Source: Rhizophagus clarus (Eukaryota > Glomeromycota > Glomeromycetes > Glomerales > Glomeraceae). From it: a DNA stretch of 64,000 nucleotides. A program made the position numbers and the translations under genes. The stretch is taken from assembly GCA_015698045.1 (NCBI GenBank), contig BLAL01000223.1:124001-188000 (forward strand), read 5' to 3'. Shown here in pieces: positions 47,364 through 59,540 of this stretch (position 1 is the stretch's first letter; every line of letters begins with the position of its first letter). The notes under the pieces were generated by a model. It saw nothing but the letters and a program-made list of their open reading frames with translations. It ran no database searches and was not told the origin of the DNA.

Positions 47364-48935
47364 AGGGCTCCAATCGGTTCAGTTCAGTTTTGTTTTTGCA
47401 AAAACTGATACTGAACTGAATTGATCAGTATCAGTATTAATGATTACTGAAACTGACCAGTATTGATATTGATGATTATTGAAACTGTCAATAATTACCA
47501 AAAATCGAACTGATTTACCAATATTGTGACTCAACTAATAAAACGTTTCACACCATTTTTTATTAAGGTGACAAAAAATAAAGTTACGAATCATTTTTTT
47601 TACTAAATTAACTAATAAAAAATGTTTCACAACGTTTTCTATTAAAGTGACAAAAAAAATGTTGTAAAACATTTTTTTATTAAATTAACCAATAAAAAAC
47701 ATTTCGCAACATTTTCTATTAAAGTGATAAAAAAAATATTTGCGAAATACTTTTTTTTATTAAAATTAACAGATAAAAATGTTTCACAACGTTTTCTATT
47801 AAAGCAACAAAAAAACGTTTGCGAAATATTTTTTTTTATTAAAATTAACAGATAAAAACATTTTGCAATATTTTCTATTAAAGTGATAAAAAAACATTGC
47901 AAAACATTTTTTTTATTAAATTAACAATAAAAAACGTTTTGCAATGTTTTCTATTAAAGTGATAAAAAAAAATGTTGTGAAATGTTATTTTTTTATTAAA
48001 TTAACTGATAAAAAATATTTCGCAACGTTTTCTATTAAAGTGGTAAAAAAACATTTGCGAACTGCTTTTTTTTATTAAAATTAACAGATAAAAATGTTTC
48101 GCAAACATTTTCTATTAAAGCAACAAAAAAATGTTTGTGAAATGATTAAACAATTTTTTTTATTAAAATTAACAGATAAAAACATTTCACAATATTTTCT
48201 ATTAAAGCAATAAAAAAAATGTTGCAAAACGTTATTTTTTTATTAACTAACTGATAAAAACGTTTTGCAATATTTTCTATTAAAGTGACAAAAAAAAATG
48301 TTGCAAAATATTATTTTTTTATTAAATTAACTGATAAAAAATATTTTGCAATGTTTTCTATTAAAGTGATAAAAAAACGTTTGTAAAATATTATTTTTTT
48401 ATTAAATTAACTGATAAAAAATGTTTCGCAATGTTTTTAATTAAAGTAACAAAAAAATGTTGTGAAATATTTTTAATTAAAGCAACAAAAAAAATGTTGC
48501 GAAATGTTTTTTTTTATTAAAATTAACAGATAACCAATAAAAATATTTCGCAATATTTTTTAATTATAGCGACAAAAAGAAACAATTTTTTTTATTAAAA
48601 TTAATTAACAAAATGTTTCGCAACAGTTTTATAATTAATTTGACAAAAAACTGCTGCAAACATTTTTTTATCCAATTAACATTTCACAACTTATTTGTTG
48701 ATAAACACTATTGTGAAATGGTTTGTTTTATCAAAATAACTAATTAAAAACGTTTTTTATTATATTATATTATATAAAACATTTTTGTTTATTATGTTAT
48801 TTAATATAAATCAATTTGGTAATTCAGTTTGGTAAATCGCAAAACTAGTACTAAAACTGCAGTTACTAAAACTGATCAGTAAAATTTACTAAAGTTTTAG
48901 TTTGGTAAACTGTAAAACTGAAACTGCTCTAATAT
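47364..48935. mobile_element. Larger relative of the 40917 element with an internal ~80-bp satellite
   Basis: It begins agggctccaatcggttcagt and ends ...aaactgctctaatat, just before a CACTA terminus. The first ~150 bp, inverted, match the right end of the 40917-41474 element (gatactgaactgaattgatc; gtttttgcaaaaac). The interior is about 12 copies of an ~80-bp unit (ttctattaaagtgataaaaa, then atgttgcgaaatg, ttattaaattaactgataaa) at ~80-bp steps between 47560 and 48650. The short frame at 47642-47902 is an artefact of this array. No target duplication could be confirmed. Confidence 0.65.
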
Positions 48936-49449
48936 CACTAGTCGAAAAAGGACAATTCAGCCTAAATTTGACCAGGTCGAATATAGGTCAAATAACGATC
49001 TAACCTATGTCAAATTGAGGCCAATTTTTTTGGCGCATTTAGGGTGCCAATCGTCTCAAATTCAGAAAGAAAATTCGACCATCATTTTACCTATATTAGG
49101 ATATTGTTACATATTTATTTAACCCTAAAAAAAAACTATATTCAACTACTGTATATAATCTGAATATAATTGATATATAGGTTAAACTAGAGGTTTTTCA
49201 AGGTCAAATAATAAAGCATCATTTTGTATTTTATAAGCAAATAAAAACTATTTATTTTATATATATTGACGTATATAGTATATAGTAATATAAGATAATT
49301 ATATAAACCAACTCGCATATGATCAACCGTACAATAACCATAAGACTTATAAACCAATCATAATTATATAAACCAAAAAAAAAATATAAAATATCCAGTT
49401 ATAATTATATAACCAAAAAAATAAATATAAAATATACTAATAATATTCG

Positions 49450-51691
49450 TCTGCTTCGAAGATTTCATGGAGTTCTTCATCTTCTGTAGCTCTTTTTTTC
49501 TTTTCGCTTTTTTTCAGCTTTTTGTTGCTAATATGATACAACATATGATATAAACAAAATTAATTAACAATATTTGCGACGTAAAAATATTAAAATAATT
49601 CAACTTACTGTTGTCGAACTTTCACCGATCTTATCCAAATCTTCAGGTCTAGTTGAATTCATTTCTGCCAAATTTAACAAAAAATCTGAATATGGCTCTG
49701 TTAAATTTAGTTCTATTAGCACACGATCCTCGTAAGATTAAATCAAATCATCAACCATGTCATCATATTCGCTAATACTAATTGTTTCGTTTGTTTTATC
49801 TGTCTTGTATATTTTCATTTTATTGAGCACCCATTCAGGCGCATTCTCGAGAGGTTTACTAGACATGAAGTAAATTTCATCATTATAAATTCACTACCGT
49901 TGCTTTTTTATGCGTTAAATATATTCTGCTTCAGGGTCTAATACGTCTCGTAATAGCTGTTTTAACTATTAAAACAAAGATAAACAAATATCAAATAAAT
50001 ATTAAAATAAGTTAAGAGCAGTAATCACTTTAATACCTCATCTGAATACCATGACCAATCGTATACATGCAAGAACTGCTTATTATCAGGCAATTTCTGT
50101 CTTGAATCATCTTCAGAATCTGATTGCTCAATGGAATGACAATCATTCTGTACAAGCATTGATAATAATTCATCTTTATCGAATTCTTTTATGTTGGCGT
50201 CATTTCTTTCATATAATTTTATTGCCGCCTTTATTCGTCTATTTTTTTTCTGTCAAATATATAAAGATTAATTACAAATGACTAAAAAGAAGTGCATTAA
50301 AATAAAATACTGTTCACTTTAGACAATCGCGCATTCACATGCATCCTACAGTCGACTTTATCTAATTGGCCTGATAGTTATTTCTGTTGTCTATCACTTT
50401 TATGCTTGTGAATTGATCATAACCAGTTCGACAATTGGGTTACTGACGGATTATAATGTTCACTCATCAACCTCTTTAATTTAGGTATCAATTTTTCATA
50501 TATCTTTGCTATCTGTTCACTAAAAGTCTTGCTGTAATCCAACCAATATTCTTCAGGTATTTGACCTTTCAAGAGGTTCTTCATGTCATCTTAAACAATA
50601 AGAGGAAATAATAAAAGCTGTATATATACATTAACACAATTCGGCTGCAAATAGTCTTGTAAAATTCTTACTTTTGCAGCTGAAGCGGCAACTTCATCAG
50701 GCGATTTCTCTCTCAATTTTAATCTTTTATTGGGGCGTTTTGATGAATATTGCTGCAGAGAATTGATAGTCTTTCGAGGTGTGCAAAGTTGCTTGAGCTG
50801 TTGAAGTTCTTCTTGGAGAGTTTTATTCTCTTCACATAATTGGTTCGATTCATCACTAAAAATTTCATTAAATTGCTGTAGTAAGGAATTCTCCTCCTCG
50901 ACCCTACAAACACGGTCTTGCAAATTATCTATTTTTCATTTTATTTCTGATACTTTGACCTTTTTCTGATTCAATTCGTTCTGTAGTCGAAGGGTTTCAT
51001 TTTTTAAATTTCCTAGCTCTAAATTCCCTATTTTAAATTATAAGGATATATATCGAATTGTAACAAACAGATGTAATATAATAAATATTAAAATATAACA
51101 AAAAATTCAGTTTACCCGCTTCTTCATTACTCGGTCAAATATTTCTTAGTACTCCTTCTTCGTGATGTGAATGGTAAATTTTCGTACATTAATATTAAGA
51201 TATCTTTTAATAATATCAGAAGTTCGTTAAGATTGAGTTTGAGTTTGACTTAATGAGGCTAAAATATCTTGCAAAACAATGAGTCTAAAGGGAGCTGTAA
51301 TATTAGTATTTAGTAATGTTAGTGTTGAAGCAATATTTTGTGGTGTAGATGAAGTGGTGGTATTAGTTGGTGTTAACGCTCGTGGTGTGGTAATATTTCG
51401 TGGTGTAGTATTAGTTGGTGTTGACGCTTGTGATGTGGCAATATTTTGTGGTGTAGTATTAGTTGGTATTGACGTTTGTGATGTAGCAATATTTTGTGGT
51501 GTAGTATTAGTTGGTATTGATGCTCGTGATGTGGCAATATTTCGTGATGTAGATGAAACGGTGGTATTAGTTGGTGTTGGTGTTGAAGCAATATTTCGTG
51601 GAGGAGTTGATGTTGTATGTGGCGATGATGTAGACGAACCAGCAATATCTGGTGAAGGAGCATTTGGTTTTGATAGTTTCTTACGAGCCAT
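49450..51691 (-). pseudogene. CACTA second gene (repeat/coiled-coil protein), left copy
   Basis: From ATG 51691 the frame opens MARKKLSKPNAPSPDIAGSS and enters 16-residue repeats of the type RNIATSRASIPTNTTP, ending near LASLSQTQTQS. Broken frames follow: a coiled coil (RVEEENSLLQQFNEIFSDES, then LQEELQQLKQL, basic KRPNKRLKLREKSPDE; 50923-50591), then regions matching the right copy, such as SRQKLPDNKQFLHVYDWSWY near 50080, and the acidic C-terminus to about 49450. This copy is intact in the LPDNKQ region where the right copy has a deletion, so the copies decayed independently. Such accessory proteins in CACTA elements often bind subterminal DNA; here that is inference. Confidence 0.7.
51300..51600. 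repeat. 48-bp minisatellite in the CACTA second gene, left copy
   Basis: About six 48-bp units (plus strand: ttagttggtgttgacgctcg, then tgatgtggcaatatttcgtg and a gtgtag spacer) encode a 16-residue repeat on the minus strand. The mirror array lies at 56880-57200. Confidence 0.8.
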
Positions 51692-52336
51692 TATTGTTTT
51701 AAAATTATTTTTATTTTTTATTATTATTTTTTAAAAAAGAAAAAAAAGCGATTTTTTGTATAGAATGAGGAAATTGGACCACTATTTATATCTATTTCTT
51801 TACTATCAAATTAGACTTTTAACAATTAACAATCACAAACATTTGTATAAAATTAGACTTTCAATAGGCGTGATCAAATTAGACTTAAACTTTCACATCA
51901 AATTAGACTTTTAATTAATTAAACATATATTAAACATATCAAATTAGACTTTCAATCATTAGCCATTAATGATCAGATTAGACTTAAACTTTCGCATCAA
52001 ACTAGACTTTCAATTAATTAAACAGTTAAATCGCATTGAGTGCGTGGTATGGTATATATTTTATTTTTTAAATTTCAGTTTTCATTTAATTTTCTATTCA
52101 ACTTCTTATGTCTAATTTTTCATATTCGAATTTGCCTATTTTGTTAATTATACCATCAATATCATTTTAAAATGGAATATAATCACAATATTACTAAAAA
52201 TACGACATCACTAAAAATTTGATATTAATAAAAAATCACTATTAATTAAATATAACAAAATATATTATAATTTTATTCAATGTAAAAATCATATTACAAC
52301 TTTATCGTATCTAACTTTTATCAAAAAATAAAAAAA

Positions 52337-52475
52337 GTGGGAAGAAAATGCATTGCTGCTAATATCATAAACAAATATAATAATCTTAATTCATCGACCT
52401 TTGAACAAACATCTACTGAATTTACGATCAGAAAATCAAAAGAGAAGGTTCTGTGCTTTTGTAGCCATTGTAATG
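52337..52475 (+). pseudogene. Transposase 5' fragment, left copy
   Basis: The plus-strand frame GRKCIAANIINKYNN, STEFTIRKSKEKVLCFCSHC matches the N-terminus of the minus-strand transposase at about 56015-55880 (GRKRIVANIIDEYNN; EFMIRKSREKVLCFCSHC). It ends abruptly after the CSHCN codons, where the CACTA terminus at 52476 begins. Confidence 0.75.
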
Positions 52476-52963
52476 CACTAGTCGAAAAAGGAATATTCGG
52501 CCTCCAAAAAATCTGGCCTAAATTCGGCCAATTTTTAAAAAAATTGACCTAAATTAGTAATGATATGTAATTCAATTTATATTTGACTCTAATTTGATCC
52601 TGCCGAATGATGGTCAAATTGCGTATAATAAAAATTAAACTATGTTCGGCCTCACACGAATAATGGCCAAATTGTATTCACTTTTCTATATTAAATAATG
52701 GTTATAATATATTTACTATATTAATATTATTAAGTATAATAAAAAACAATGATATAATATTTGTTAAAAAATGTTTAAATAATTCGGACTATAAATGTTA
52801 TATTAAATCAACGCAAATAGAACTTTCTATTTATAGGAATAATGGCTAAATATTCTCTGGCATTAAATCGATCTGATTTTTTGTATTTTACAGGTATAAA
52901 CTGACCTAAAATGTTGTGTATTAGGATTATATTGTCTCTACTGTTCAAATAGAAACTATCTTC

Positions 52964-55900
52964 TCATAATTTGACATTACAAGTTTCGACATCATCGTCA
53001 ATACTGAAATGGAATCGGGATGTTAAATTTGCCAGTTTGTACCATTTGATGTAAGCCAATTTGTGTGTCAAATTATGGGAGGATAAATGAACGCTATGTT
53101 CAAAAAAAAATTGGATTTGACCTGGGTAAGTATCGACATTATTCCCATCACGATTAATAAATTTAGTTAAGACAAATGAGCTCTTAATATGTCGTGTTGC
53201 AGCAGCAGATCCAAAAATTTCTGTACTGATTTGATATCTTCCATATCGATTCGCTTTGTTGATAACAATCGTCAAATTAGGTAAATTTTCCGTGAACAGT
53301 TTTCTGAATATAGAATCTACGTATGTATCCTTATAATATTTAATAAGTAAATCGTAGATTTGTTCATCAAGATGAATATCTTCGGATCACAGTACTAAAA
53401 ATATACCCGGAAATTTCTCGCAACCAGTAATTGGTGATTCCAATATATTTCTGGAATTCATCAAAAATTGATACATTTCATTTGTTGGAAATTCAGAAAG
53501 AGAACTGACAAAAGATCGTTTATTGAGTAATTCGATGCCAATTACTTCTAAACTTGAGCTGATAATATCATTTATTTGTGTTTCGGTCATCAATCAACGC
53601 ATTAGTTTAGGTTCAATTTGGCGGTGGCTATTAAGCAATGATCCTAATAAATATTTTATAATTAATCTTTGCTTAATGGAATAATATAATTCGAAAAATC
53701 GACACAGCAAATGAATTTAAATTTGAATTACCTAATATGCCATTCATTCGTTCAAAGCTAAAGCATCAGAATGAATACAGGCGGTCCGTAATCGTAAGAG
53801 CACTCACATAAATGTAATGATAGGTGGAGGTTTGGCGTTATTTTTCCTTCGCCATAATGCTCTTCGATCAATTTAATTATCTTTACTAAAAGTTCATGGG
53901 CTTCTTTCATATCGTTAATCTCCACAATTTGTCTAACTAAAATCGTACAAACTCTTACGAAATACGTAAGAATTTTGCGATTTTTATTCGGAAGATGATT
54001 CCATAACACAACAGTGGCGTATATTAGGAAAAAGTTGCGCCATTGGTCAGAGGTAAAGTTAGAAAAACCTTCACTGCAATGGATTTTACCAGGAATTCGT
54101 CCCAAATCTGATGGTAGCTTAAATTCGCTCATTTTTTTTTGAATTGATTGAAGAACTTTTTCTGTTAATACATCTTCATCAATCCATATTCGTTTTGTTA
54201 TCCATTTTGCGATTCCTAGAAAAAGGCAGTGCATCGGATCTATAACAACAAACTGAATCAGATCAAAATATGAGAGTCTTAATATTTCAGACCATCTTAC
54301 GCCATTCACCTTGACGAATCTCTCTCTTTCTGCATTAGATTTGCATCGTCGCCATTCCAAAGCCTTTTGACGATGCTCTACTGGATCTTTCATGATAAAC
54401 CAGTCGCTCATATCCGCCATGCCACCAAAATTGCGATTATTGGCCCTTTTTTCGCATTGATGACATGATGCGAGGGCAGAGATATGCCCACATAATTTTC
54501 GAGCACCAGGAATATCGCACGAAGCAATTATTAATGCAGCTCGAATATCTTTGCCATTTGGACATTCATTAGTGCGATTAAGATTCACGCCTTCCCAAAG
54601 TGACTCTAATTCCGTTATTATTGGCAAAAAATAATGATTAACTTTATGCAATTTAACCTCATCAGGCCCTGGTAATATGCCGAGTATAAGCACATTTTCA
54701 GGCTTAAATCAAACATCCCGAGGTAGATTGCATATTACTGTGTATATTACACCTGTACTGTAAATTGTTCCTTCGTAAGGCTGGAATCAATCCAAATTCA
54801 TCATTAATCCTAGATGAACATCAGCCTTGTCTGGTCGGAAAAAGTTATTTGACCCTTGTTCAGACGATTCCTTAAGATTTTTCCATATTTGGCCGTCATA
54901 AATATCTGATAGAACATTGTCAATTATTGAACGACGTGTCCAATGCCGCAGTAATTCTTCAAATCCTAGCCGCTTGAACATACTAGAAAGCTGCTGTTGT
55001 ATACTCGAGACCAGATAAATTAATTCAGGAACAATTAATATACTATTATTTAAAGAAATTTTCTTCCCTAAAGGAGTACGACATTGTTTTAATCTCTTTG
55101 TAGCCGAATTTGGAAATTCGACATGGCTGCATTTCATAACGGTATTATTATCTTTTGATATTATCTCGTCTTTTTTGTATAATTTGTGGCATTTTTGGCA
55201 GGCTGCAAACTGCATAAATTGATCAAAAAGTCCTAACTTTTTTCTTAGCATGTACAATGAATTTGGGAATGATTCGTAATTGATATTTTTATATACTTTC
55301 AATATTATTTTAATAAATTGTATTAATTCTTCAATTGCGGTATTTGGTATGTTATGACTCGACCTGAACTTCATAATCTATATCAAAATCCCTTTAATTA
55401 ATTCATCTGTTGGTAATTCTGAAATATCTGGTGTGTCTGAAATATCTGGTATGTTGAACATAGGATGAGAGTAATCTCAAAATTATCTGAAAAATCATTA
55501 TCTTTATCATTAGGAGAATCTTCTTGTGTCGAAGATTCACTAGTGTAGATATCATCCGTGTCATATTCAGCTGGCACATTATAAAAAGAATCTTCAGCGA
55601 CTAGCTCAACTTCAGTGATACGACAAAATGTGTCTGGTTTTGCCCTTTTTTTGCATGGAAGAAATATATATTTCTGTTCCTCATACGTATCATTATCAGA
55701 ATGTGTATCAATAGACATTATCGTATCTTGTGGTTCTGCTAACGATATTGTCGAATCAATCAGTTCTACTAATAACTCTTGAGACGTTGGAGCCTTATCA
55801 CGATTTAATGGTTTCAAAGAAGTCGTTTGCTCATTCATTTGCTCATGTTCCTCCTTCGTACGCGGATCGACCATTTTCCCATTACAATGGCTGCAAAAGC

Positions 55901-56020
55901 ACAGAACCTTCTCTCTTGATTTTCTGATCATAAATTCAGTAGATGTTTGTTCAGAGGTCGATGAACTAGGATTATTATATTCGTCTATGATATTAGCAAC
56001 AATGCGTTTTCTTCCCCCTT
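52964..56020 (-). pseudogene. CACTA Tnp2-type transposase relic
   Basis: Pieces in order on the minus strand: GRKRIVANIIDEYNN and EKVLCFCSHCNGKMVDPRTK (C-x2-C head, to 55880); an acidic stretch to 55398; IEELIQFIKIILKVYKNINY and FAACQKCHKLYKKDEI with a Cys finger (55374-54787); VLILGILPGPDEVKLHKVNH, LIIASCDIPGARKLCGHISA, ASCHQCEKRANNRNFGGM, FDLIQFVVIDPMHCLFLGIA and the MSEFKLPSDLGRIPGKI block (54693-53758); ETQINDIISSSLEVIGIELL; and the C-terminal TYPGQIQFFFEHSVHLSSHN (53275-52964). The DPMHC-LFLGIAK-type signature is diagnostic for Tnp2. Stops include TGA in PRDV-stop-FKPENV and in the YSF-stop-CFSFERMNG motif, plus frameshifts, so it is inactive. An intron with a gtaatt donor near 53730 follows RMNGILG. 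Confidence 0.88.
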
Positions 56021-56761
56021 TTTTTCATTTTTTGATAAAGTCAGATACGATAAAGTTGTAATATGATTTTTACGTTGAATAAAGTTATAATATACTTTGT
56101 TATATTTAATTAATAGTGATTTTTTATTAATATCAAATTTTTAGTGATGTCGAATTTTTAGTGATATTGTGGTTTTTTTATTAATATCAAATTTTTAATG
56201 ATGTCGAATTTTTAGTGATATTTTGGTTTTTTTATTAATATCAAATTTTTAGTGATGTCAAATTTTTAGTGATATTGTGATTATATTCTGTTTTAAAATG
56301 ATATTGATGGTATAATTAACAAAATAGACAAATTCGAATACGAAAAATTAGACGTAAGAAGTTGAATAGAAAATTAAACGAAAACCGAAATTTAAAAAAT
56401 AAAATATATACCATACCACGCACTCAATGCGATTTAACTGTTCAATTAATTGAAAGTCTAGTTTGATGCGAAAGTTTAAGTCTAATCTGATCATTAACGG
56501 CTAATGATTGAAAGTCTAATTTGATATGTTTAATATATGTTTAATTAATTAAAAGTCTAATTTGATGCGAAAGTTTAAGTCTAATTTGATCACGCCTATT
56601 AAAAGTCTAATTTTATACAAATGTTTGTGATCGTTAATTGTTAAAAGTCTAATTTGATAGATATAAATAGTGTTCCAATTTCCTCGTTCCATACAAAAAA
56701 ATCGCCTTTTTTTCTTTTTTAAAAAATAATAATAAAAAATAAAAATAATTTTAAAACAATA

Positions 56762-58920
56762 ATGGCTCGTAAGAAACCATCAAAACCAAATGCTCCTTCA
56801 TCAAATATTGCTGGTTCGTCTACATCATCACCACATACAACATCAGCTTCTTCACGAAATATTGCTTCAACACCAACACCAACTAATACCACCGTTTCAT
56901 CTACATCACGAAATATTGCCACATCACGAGCGTCAACACTAACTAATACTACACCACAAAATATTGCCACATCACGAGCGTCAACACCAGCTAATACTAC
57001 ACTACGAAATATTGCCACACCATGAGTGTCAACACTAATTAATATTACACCACGAAATATTGCCACACCACGAGCGTCAACACCAACTAATACTACACCA
57101 CGAAATATTGCCACACCATGAGCGTCAACACTAACTAATACCACCGCCTCGTCTACACTACGAAATATTGCCACATCACGAAATATTGCTTCAACACCAA
57201 TATCATTAAATACAAATACTACAGCTCCCTTTAGACTCATTGTTTCGCAAGATATTTTAGCCTCATTAAGTCAAACTCAATCTCAATCTCAACGAACTTC
57301 TGATATTATTAAAAGATATCCTAATATTAATGTACTGAAAAGTTACCGTTCACATCATGAAGAAGGAGCACCAAGAAATGTTTGACCGAGTAATGAAGAA
57401 GCGGGTAAACTGAATTTTTTGTTATATTTTAATATTTATTATATTACATCTGTTTGTTACGATTCAATACATATCCTTATAATTTAAAATAGGTAATTTA
57501 GAGCTAGGAAACTTAAAAAATGAAACCCTTCGACTACAGAATGAATTGAATCAGGAAAAGGTCAAAGTATCAAAAATGAAATGAAAAATAGATAATTTGC
57601 AAGACTGTGTTTGTAGGGTCGATGAGGAGAATTCCTTACTACGGCAGTTTAATGAAATTTTTGGTGATGAATCGAACCAATTATGTGAAGAGAATAAAAC
57701 TCTCCAAGAAGAACTTCAACGGCTCAAGCAACTTCACACACCTCGAAAGACTATCGATTCTCCGCAGCAATATTCACCAAAACGCCCCAATAAAAGATTA
57801 AAATTGAGAGAGAAATCGTCTGATAAAGTTGCCGCTTTAGCTGCAAGAGTAAGAATTTTACAAGACTATTTGCAGCCGAATTGTGTTAATATATATATAC
57901 AGCTTTTATTATTTCCTCTTATTGTTTAGGACGAAATGAAAAACCTCTTGAAAGGTCAAATACCTGAAGAATATCAGTTGGATTACGGCAAGACTTTTAG
58001 TGAACAGACAGCAAAGATATATGAAAAATTGATACCTGAATTAAAGAGGTTGATGAGTGGACATTATAATCCGTCTGTAATCCAATTGTCAAACTGGTTA
58101 CGATCGATTTACAAGCATAAAAGAGATAGACAACGGAAACGACTATCAGGCCAATTAGACAAAGTTGACCGTAGGATGCACGTGAATGCGCGATTGTCTG
58201 AAGTGAGCAGTATTTTATTTTAATGCACTTCTTTTTAGTCATTTGAAATTAATCTTTATATATTCAACAGAAAAAAAATAGACGAGTAAAGGCGGCAATA
58301 AAATTATATGAAAGAAATAACGCCAACATAAAGGAATTCGATAAAGACGAATTATTACCAATGCTTGTACAGAATGATTGTCATTCCATTGAGCAATCAG
58401 ATTCTGAAGACGATTCAAGACAGAATGCCTGATAATAAGCAGTTCTTGCATGTATATGATCGGTCATGGCGTTCAGACGAAGTATTAAAGTGATTACTGC
58501 TCCTAACCTATTTTAATATTTATTCGATATTTGTTTATCTTTGTTTTAATAGTTAAAACAGCTATTACGAGACGTATTAGACCCTGAAGCAGAATATATT
58601 CAACACACAAAAAAGCAACAGGAGCGAATTTATAATGATAATATTTACTTCATGTCTAGTAAACCTCTCGAGAATGCGCCTGAATGGGCGCTCGATAAAA
58701 TGAAAATGTATGAGACAGATGAAACAAATGAAACAATTGGCGTTAGCGAATATGACGACATGGTTGATGATTTGATTTAATCTTACAAGGATCGTGTGCC
58801 AATAGAACCAAATTTAACAGAGCCATATTCAGATTTCTTGTTAAATTCGGCGGAAATAAATTCAACTAGACCTGAAGATTTGGATGAGATCGGTGAAAGT
58901 TTGACAACAGTAAGTTGAAT
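56762..58920 (+). pseudogene. CACTA second gene (repeat/coiled-coil protein), right copy
   Basis: Opens MARKKPSKPNAPSSNIAGSS, then 16-residue repeats (RNIATSRASTLTNTTP) broken by TGA stops. Later exon-like pieces encode NLELGNLKNETLRLQNELNQ, the coiled coil VDEENSLLRQFNEIFGDESN (57597-57860), a conserved block MKNLLKGQIPEEYQLDYGKT with LIPELKRLMSGHYNPSVIQL and LSNWLRSIYKHKRDRQRKRL (57936-58220), then RRVKAAIKLYERN and an acidic C-terminal part with PEWALDKMKMYETDETNE. Gaps flanked by gt and ag suggest introns near 57410-57490, 57850-57930, 58205-58270 and 58490-58555. A small deletion at ~58425 shifts the frame. It is divergent from the transposase. Confidence 0.72.
56880..57200. repeat. 48-bp minisatellite in the CACTA second gene, right copy
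   Basis: About six 48-bp units (cgaaatattgccacatcacg, then agcgtcaacaccaactaata and an ctacacca spacer) encode the 16-residue repeat. Two units carry tga in place of cga at the same codon. Confidence 0.8.
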
Positions 58921-59540
58921 TATTTTAATATTTTTACATCACAAATATTGTTAATTAATTTTGTTTATATCATATGTTGTATCATATTAGCAACAAAAAG
59001 CTGAAAAAAACTGAAAAGGAAAAGGAAGGGCTACGGAAGACAAAGAACTCCATGAAATATTTGATGCAGACGAATATTATTAGTATATTTTATATTTATT
59101 TTTTTTGGTTATATAATTATTACTGGATATTTTATATTTTTTTTGTACGGTTGATCATATGCAGGTTGGTTTATATAATTATCTTATATTACTATATACT
59201 ATATACGTCAATATATATAAAATAAATGGTTTTTATTTGCTTATAAAATACAAAATGATGCTTTATTATTCGACCTTAAAAAACCTCTAATTCGACCTAT
59301 TTATCAATTATATTCAGATTATATACAGTAGTCGAATATAGTTTTTTTTAAAGTCAAATAAATATGTAATAATGTCCTAATATAGGTAAAATGATGGTCA
59401 AATTTTCTTTCCGAATTTGAGACGATTGGCACCCTAAATGCGCCAAAAAAATCGGCCTCAATTTGACATAGGTTAGATCGTCATTCGACCTATATTCGAC
59501 CTGGTCAAATTTAGGCCAAATTGTTCTTTTTCGACTAGTG

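Larger units (their letters stand above)
48936..52475 (-). mobile_element. Left arm of the CACTA palindrome: truncated inverted copy
   Basis: Begins with the CACTA terminus cactagtcgaaaaaggacaa and runs through the second-gene relic to the 5' end of a transposase copy (up to tgtaatg at 52475). It is the reverse complement of about 55880-59540, including the same subterminal block (ggcgcatttagggtgccaat), the coiled-coil gene and the 48-bp minisatellite. It stops exactly where the terminal cactag of the other copy begins (52476). Confidence 0.85.
52476..59540 (-). mobile_element. CACTA (EnSpm-type) element, 7.1 kb, with both termini
   Basis: The left end cactagtcgaaaaaggaata and the inverted right end cactagtcgaaaaagaacaa share CACTAGTCGAAAAAG. 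Subterminal blocks rich in tcgacc/ggtcgaa words follow (right: 59240-59530). It carries two converted gene relics: a minus-strand Tnp2-type transposase (52964-56020) and a plus-strand repeat/coiled-coil gene (56762-58920), transcribed divergently. No 3-bp target duplication is found: atg is left of 52476 and tta right of 59540. The first base of 52476 abuts the end of the inverted copy. Confidence 0.85.

Noticed and set aside
47642-47902. 86-codon minus-strand frame with internal repeats
   Set aside because: Produced by the ~80-bp satellite of the 47364-48935 element; no conserved codon use.
51279-51734. 151-codon plus-strand frame opposite the CACTA second gene, and its mirror at 56719-57240
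   Set aside because: Antisense shadows of the 48-bp minisatellite; the sense strand has the start, exon structure and coiled coil.
48936-59540. Simple nested CACTA insertion with target duplication
   Set aside because: The flanks of 52476-59540 (atg and tta) and of 48936-59540 (tat and tta) do not match, and the sequence right of 59540 does not resume the truncated copy.
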